Origin: Cystobasidiopsis lactophilus
Lineage: Eukaryota; Basidiomycota; Agaricostilbomycetes; Agaricostilbales; Chionosphaeraceae
Length of the DNA: 64,000 nucleotides
Direction: 5' to 3'
Assembly: GCA_001599975.1 (NCBI GenBank)
Contig: BCIO01000004.1
Coordinates: 1,647,328-1,711,327 of the forward strand
Each line of letters begins with the position of its first letter. Position 1 is the first letter of the stretch. Position numbers and translations under genes: made by a program. The notes under the pieces are model-generated. The model was not told the origin of the DNA and made no database searches. It saw only the letters and a list, made by a program, of their open reading frames with translations. Of this stretch, positions 62,278 to 64,000 are shown piece by piece.

Positions 62278-62454
62278 CTTCAAATTTTCAAATTACACTC
62301 TCCGTTGCTGCTGCACTCCCTGGTCCTGAAATCTTTGCATTCCGGCGCCAGTGTCTCCAAAAACCACTGGCGATCCCGGACAGGCATCTGGGACAACTTG
62401 CCACAACTTGCTCTTTTAAGCCTTTTCCGCTGGCGGACGACTTCTGTTGCACGC

Positions 62455-64000
62455 ATGGCGTCCAGCTTTGCCGCCGAACAGACCCAAGAGCTACTGAATG
62501 CCGTCAGATCTCATTTCGTGTCGATCGATGCGAGCGCCACGCAGGAGGAGCAACTGTCGACCTTAGTTCGAGCATGCCGCGCCATTTCAAGCGATGGTCC
62601 GCTGTCGCCTAAGGAACTCCTGCGGCGAATGGACTCAAGCACTCCTCATCGGTCGACCGAGGCGCCCGTGTCCCAGTATGACCTCTATTTTGCGACGCTT
62701 TCGGCGCAGTGCCTTGGGGCAGTTCTTCAAAACTTGCTGCACGACGCCAGCGAGTTGACTGCGCACCTGGATTACTGGCGAGCGGTGGAGCAGCGGCGTA
62801 CAGAGCGACTTGCTTTCCTTCTGCAAAGTGAGCGCGGTCCGTCTGCCTGGCTTGCGCTTGCTGAAGCAAGTCCCCGTCCGTCCGCAGCGTTACCGTCTCG
62901 CCTGTGGCGCGCATCGGTGGACCTTCGCTCGAAAAGCCTTGCAACCTCAGCTACTTCTGCTGACCGCACTCTATCCCTGCTGTCCTGGGAAACCTATCGC
63001 TCTTTGGCATCGCGCTCGCTCCTCATCAATTCCCTCTTCCCCCACCTGGCCGCCAAAACGTCCCAGAGTACGGCAGACCGGCCCGTCTTCTTCCTGTCCT
63101 TCAGCCCGTTCCTCCTTGCCGGCCAAGAGGCCAAAGAAAAGCGCAAGCATATCGAAGCGGCGTTGGAAAAGGCGTCAGCGCGGATCGGGCACTTGGCGGC
63201 CTGCTTGAAGCGGCTGCCTGCCGAGTTCTCGGGCCCGGGACGCTTCTTAGAGACCATCTCTGAGAGCTTGGTCACCGCCGAGGCGGTGCTCCAGCCACAG
63301 TTTCCCGAGTCTACGGATTACTGCCAGTTGACCATCCAAGGCATGCAGGATGTGGGCCCTTTTGTCCAGCACATTCTCGCTCAGCAGCAACCAGAGCTTG
63401 AAAAATCACACCAAAGGCTTCTGACAGCCAGCGGCATGCCGAGCTACATCGTGCGGTCGTGGCCAAAATGGGTGGCCTACCCTCTGATCGCTGCCATCGT
63501 CGCGCGCACAGCCTACAGCTCAAGAGACGCCGTTTACCAGTTGATGCTCAACGCCAAAGAGACGGCACGAGGCTTCATCGAGGGCTGGGTGCTCCAGCCA
63601 TTGGCAGACATCCTCAACACTGTGCGGAAGGGGCAAACCGAAAATGGGCTGGCTCTCATGGGCAAGGCCAGCCTCGATTCGGACCTGGCCAGCTTGGAGC
63701 GAATGGTGATGGAATTTGGGCGGGACTCGGGTGCAGTGGCAGCTGATGGGTTGCCGGAGTTGGGGCAAAAAGTGCGGGAAGGTGACCTCACCCTTGTCCT
63801 CAAGGAATGGGAGAAAGACATCAAGGTAGCTGCATCTTTCTCGCTCGCGGCATTGGGTCTGCCTCTGAACCGGCGCGCCGCAGAACCCCATCCGCAGCGC
63901 CATCACCGGCTCGTTGGTCAGAGTTCTTTTGATCCAGATCCAAAAGGTCAAAGTCGACGTCGACCTGGCGATGTCCGGAATAGAGAAGCTTTTACAGTCT
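62455..64000 (+). CDS. NCA2: Nca2 (nuclear control of ATPase), 3' partial
   Basis: Mitochondrial outer/inner-membrane-associated protein that, in yeast, influences expression of the mtDNA-encoded Atp6/Atp8. The start MASSFAAEQTQELLNAVRSH is followed by VSQYDLYFATLSAQCLGAVL and, after an intron, a long helical region. The diagnostic NCA2 block is present: MPSYIVRSWPKWVAYPLIAA, LMLNAKETARGFIEGWVLQP, LDSDLASLERMVMEFGRDSG, EGDLTLVLKEWEKDIK and, over an intron, NPIRSAITGSLVRVLLIQIQ then VDVDLAMSGIEKLL. The window ends inside the gene, before the C-terminal membrane part. Confidence 0.88.
   Translation, partial: MASSFAAEQTQELLNAVRSHFVSIDASATQEEQLSTLVRACRAISSDGPLSPKELLRRMDSSTPHRSTEAPVSQYDLYFATLSAQCLGAVLQNLLHDASELTAHLDYWRAVEQRRTERLAFLLQSERGPSAWLALAEASPRPSAALPSRLWRASVDLRSKSLATSATSADRTLSLLSWETYRSLASRSLLINSLFPHLAAKTSQSTADRPVFFLSFSPFLLAGQEAKEKRKHIEAALEKASARIGHLAACLKRLPAEFSGPGRFLETISESLVTAEAVLQPQFPESTDYCQLTIQGMQDVGPFVQHILAQQQPELEKSHQRLLTASGMPSYIVRSWPKWVAYPLIAAIVARTAYSSRDAVYQLMLNAKETARGFIEGWVLQPLADILNTVRKGQTENGLALMGKASLDSDLASLERMVMEFGRDSGAVAADGLPELGQKVREGDLTLVLKEWEKDIKVAASFSLAALGLPLNRRAAEPHPQRHHRLVGQSSFDPDPKGQSRRRPGDVRNREAFTV

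Overview
The window is nuclear DNA of a filamentous or yeast-like fungus, most likely a basidiomycete. The genes are packed on both strands and are cut by many short GT-AG introns (mostly 50-75 nt, with CTGAC/CTAAC-type branch boxes). The coding set is typically fungal: CCC2, YOS9, MIC19, TAF6, RPO41, NCA2, and a LISK-like kinase with a C-terminal C1 finger, an arrangement I associate with basidiomycetes. Phylum is inferred from gene content and intron style, not from a marker search. No rRNA, CRISPR array or clear transposon was seen.

Layout. 1-15 kb: the 3' part of a USP7-type deubiquitinase, a CCC2 copper ATPase, a steroid 5-alpha-reductase-like enzyme, then a head-to-head pair of ER-lumen proteins (glutaminyl cyclase and YOS9) that both appear to end in RDEL, an SDR/epimerase-like gene and a triple-KH RNA-binding protein. 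15-25 kb: a nucleotide-sugar transporter, MIC19, a FAR-17a/AIG1 membrane protein, aspartate aminotransferase, a tRNA-Gln and TAF6. 25-37 kb: pyruvate decarboxylase, an unrecognised gene, an F-box gene, FHIP, the splicing factor SF3B6/p14 and an amidase. 37-43 kb: a gene-poor stretch with a tRNA-Ala, then two poorly characterised genes. 43-56 kb: mitochondrial RNA polymerase RPO41, a class I CPD photolyase, the LISK-like kinase, a gene with possible cyclin-like segments and a small basic protein. 56-64 kb: a Tim17-like membrane protein, NIF3, a UBA-UIM-USP-like module fused in frame to a TSR4/PDCD2 module, and the 5' part of NCA2.

Themes. Mitochondrial genes are frequent (MIC19, RPO41, NCA2, perhaps an alternative-start aspartate aminotransferase and the Tim17-like protein), as are ubiquitin and ER-quality-control genes (USP7, F-box, YOS9, USP-like fusion). 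I see no single pathway cluster; this looks like ordinary chromosomal gene order.

The most unusual signals are: (1) two tRNA genes that fold perfectly only after removing a second, ectopic 55-nt insert besides the normal anticodon-loop intron; (2) two near-identical 92-bp copies of a GNRA-hairpin element, one beside each of those tRNA genes; (3) the USP-like/TSR4 fusion, whose linker carries a ubiquitin-like LRGG; (4) microexons of 12-24 nt in four unrelated genes; (5) the two RDEL-ended ER proteins transcribed from a 90-bp shared promoter.
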